From Treponema sp. UBA3870 (lineage in GTDB: Bacteria; Spirochaetota; Spirochaetia; Treponematales; Treponemataceae): a stretch of 8,123 bases of DNA. The notes beneath the pieces were generated by a model. The model did no database searches. It saw only the letters and a program-made list of their open reading frames with translations, and was not told where the DNA came from. Positions 6,492 through 8,123 of this stretch are shown piece by piece. The translations under genes were made by a program, and so were the position numbers. The stretch spans positions 1-8,123 of the forward strand of contig DGGQ01000169.1 of the NCBI GenBank assembly GCA_002392275.1, in the 5' to 3' direction. Numbering within the stretch: the stretch's first letter is position 1; every line of letters starts with the position of its first letter.

Positions 6492-7343
6492 TTGAGTAGA
6501 AGAATCGACCGAAGAAAACAGACTTTTGCAAACATTTTGCGCACCGTGCTTGGACTTGTTCTTGTGGGGTTCTGTTCAACCGTCATTGTCCAGTATGTCG
6601 CAAGCTCCTCGGCGGTCATGGAGATTCAGGCGGTGACAAAGGCCGACTCGCAGAATCCCGATGTACTTTCCGTGCAGAAAATCATAATGGACATTGAGAA
6701 TGGCGACGGAGATTCGGCTGTTGAAAAAATTGATGCGCTCGACAAAAATTTTTCGGACGCGGCAGTTCTTGAGTATCTTGGAAATTTCAAAAACTATTAT
6801 CTCAGGCAGGCAGCAAAGACCAAGGATGCAAAAAAAATTGAGTCCCTCAGCACACTGTATTTTGTATTACGTTCGGTTGATTTAAAAGACTTTTTTGAAA
6901 AAAACAAAGTACAGAACATAATCCATTATCTTGAGGTGATTCCGTATTTCTGCATAAAATATTTTGAGCAGGGCAAGGGAAGCAACCAGAAAAAAAACAA
7001 CGCATCAAATCTGGAACTTTATGAAAAATACATTGCGACTTTTATTGAGTCGGGTGCTGTGACAATCACATCGACTGAGGCGGACATAATCTGTCTGTAC
7101 ATTTCCGCTAAGAAAAAAAGTTCCGGCGACTCGGATGTCGAGGTTTCCCAGATTCAAAAGGAGATTGAAAAAATCCAGAGCGACTATAGCGCGCAGCTTG
7201 GTGAAAATGGAACATGCGTGCGACAGAGGGACGCTCTTGAAAAAATGCACTGGTGGTGTGTGGAAAAAATCAACAGACATTTTCTTCGGGACCTTTTTCT
7301 AGGTTCTTTTCCCTGGTACACAATTCCGATTGAAAAAAAATAG
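6492..7343 (+). CDS. hypothetical protein with a single N-terminal membrane anchor
   Basis: I do not recognise this 283-residue family. The N-terminus is basic (seven Arg/Lys among the first 17 residues), followed by one hydrophobic span at about 18-37, then a mainly helical, charged remainder. This suggests an anchor with the rest outside the cytoplasm, by the positive-inside rule. The segment FC28 does not form a lipobox because Phe at -1 is unsuitable. Residues about 55-150 are alpha-helical with weak TPR-like spacing, which I would not call as TPR. A short charged helix (QIQKEIEKIQ, 220-229) could form a coiled coil. It uses a TTG start with a good Shine-Dalgarno. It ends in an A8 run (7333-7340) and TAG, nine bases before the next gene, so the two genes are almost certainly co-transcribed. 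Confidence 0.75.
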   Translation: MSRRIDRRKQTFANILRTVLGLVLVGFCSTVIVQYVASSSAVMEIQAVTKADSQNPDVLSVQKIIMDIENGDGDSAVEKIDALDKNFSDAAVLEYLGNFKNYYLRQAAKTKDAKKIESLSTLYFVLRSVDLKDFFEKNKVQNIIHYLEVIPYFCIKYFEQGKGSNQKKNNASNLELYEKYIATFIESGAVTITSTEADIICLYISAKKKSSGDSDVEVSQIQKEIEKIQSDYSAQLGENGTCVRQRDALEKMHWWCVEKINRHFLRDLFLGSFPWYTIPIEKK

Positions 7344-7352
7344 GTGGCGGGT

Positions 7353-8123
7353 ATGAGTGCAAAAAAAATTAGGAACACAGTTTTCAGCGAGTATTCAAAA
7401 AAGAGTCTGCTTCTTGGAATCGGCATGCTATGTTTTCTTCTGTCCGTAATCTACCAGTCGAGGGCGGGGTATGTGCGTCTTGCGGTCAATAATTATTTTT
7501 CGCTGATGCTTTTTTTTGTTATAGCAATTCTGAACGCATTCAACATCTACGAGTACGTCCATGCCTGCTCAGGTGAAAGAAAAAATTTTTCGTTCTGCGA
7601 TTTGATTGAATTTTTTGCGTACACTTTTTTCAGCTGCGGATTTTTCAACGTGGTTCTTTTTCCTCTGTCCGGCATTGGGTTCATGGAGATTGTCGTCATG
7701 CTGATGTATCTTCTTGGAAGCACTTTCGCACAGGGAATGAGGACTAAAAAAGTTAGATTCACCGGGGCGAGTCCCGCGCGTACTTTGATTTTTGGTTTCG
7801 TGCTTTTTATTTTGAAGCTCTTTGTTTTTTATCTTGTGGACGAAAATATTTACAACCAGTTTGCCGAGGGAAACAGTACCTTGCGCTATGTGATTTTTGG
7901 TCTGTCGATTTTCGCCGCTCTGTCGATAGTGCGCCATGTCTCAAAAATTGGAAAGGCGAATCTTGAGATTGAGTCAACAAAAATGCGCGGCGGAAAGTTT
8001 GATGCGAAAAATTTTTTTCTTTCCGGATGCAGGGCCGTCGGTTCCGCAGTAAAAAAGACGGTCACGTTTGTGCTTTCAATTTTTTCTGGATGGGTCGGCA
8101 TTGTTATTCTTGTTGTGGCGGGG
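7353..8123 (+). CDS. polytopic membrane protein, unknown function (partial, C-terminus off the right edge)
   Basis: The frame is open from the ATG at 7353 to the last base: 257 codons without a stop, so the gene is incomplete. Hydrophobic spans lie at about residues 19-35, 47-66, 84-105, 108-126, 144-162, 178-193 and 237-257, giving about six or seven inner-membrane helices. Basic loops (K132-K133-R135, R194-K201, K210-K219) suggest cytoplasmic sides. No transporter, kinase or enzyme motif is recognised. The ribosome site AGGTGG (7342-7347) overlaps the upstream stop codon, which suggests translational coupling with the anchored protein and perhaps a shared complex. The reverse-strand frames at 7547-8101 are shadows of this gene. 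Confidence 0.8.
   Translation, partial: MSAKKIRNTVFSEYSKKSLLLGIGMLCFLLSVIYQSRAGYVRLAVNNYFSLMLFFVIAILNAFNIYEYVHACSGERKNFSFCDLIEFFAYTFFSCGFFNVVLFPLSGIGFMEIVVMLMYLLGSTFAQGMRTKKVRFTGASPARTLIFGFVLFILKLFVFYLVDENIYNQFAEGNSTLRYVIFGLSIFAALSIVRHVSKIGKANLEIESTKMRGGKFDAKNFFLSGCRAVGSAVKKTVTFVLSIFSGWVGIVILVVAG

Noticed and set aside
7547..8101. Minus-strand frames of 71-122 codons at the right end
   Set aside because: The opposite strand encodes a continuous membrane protein of 257 codons with a good start; these frames are its shadow.
1..8123. CRISPR array, tRNA, rRNA or insertion-sequence ends
   Set aside because: No regularly spaced repeats, tRNA-like cloverleaf with CCA-type end, rRNA-like segment or transposase with flanking inverted repeats was found on reading both strands.

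Overview
The window most likely comes from a Treponema-type spirochaete. The signs are a large spirochaete-style lipoprotein ending in a DUF6273 domain, a long-form pyrophosphate-dependent phosphofructokinase, an EarP-type EF-P rhamnosyltransferase, an Rpn/PD-(D/E)XK transposase-family protein, and palindromic intergenic repeats of a kind common in this genus. The genus is inferred from gene content and general look; no marker gene fixes the species.

Layout: positions 1-601 (minus) hold the N-terminal 200 codons of an Rpn-family nuclease/transposase that runs off the left edge. A 144-bp divergent gap carries a near-consensus sigma70 promoter for a 936-residue lipoprotein (746-3556, plus). Its signal-peptide codons contain a run of nine G, and a one-base change in that run would stop translation within 30 codons. 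Its C-terminal DUF6273 part is clearly lower in GC than the N-terminal part. A 354-bp gene-free gap (3557-3910) is largely filled by repeat-like palindromes, including a two-hairpin element enclosed by an outer inverted repeat, followed by a promoter region for pfp. The phosphofructokinase gene pfp (3911-5125, plus) and earP (5114-6385, minus) are convergent and overlap by 12 bp at their 3' ends.

Divergent from earP, a strong promoter and a TTG start open a two-gene unit. The first gene (6492-7343) encodes a 283-residue protein with one N-terminal membrane anchor. The second (7353 to the window end, partial) encodes a polytopic membrane protein and starts 9 bp after the first gene's stop. I recognise neither, but their spacing implies they are made together.

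Functional reading: pfp serves reversible PPi-linked glycolysis. EarP modifies elongation factor P so that ribosomes pass polyproline stretches. The lipoprotein is probably envelope-bound and possibly phase-variable. No complete new multi-gene system is evident. The most interesting signals are the poly-G switch, the mosaic C-terminal domain of the lipoprotein, and the unknown membrane gene pair.
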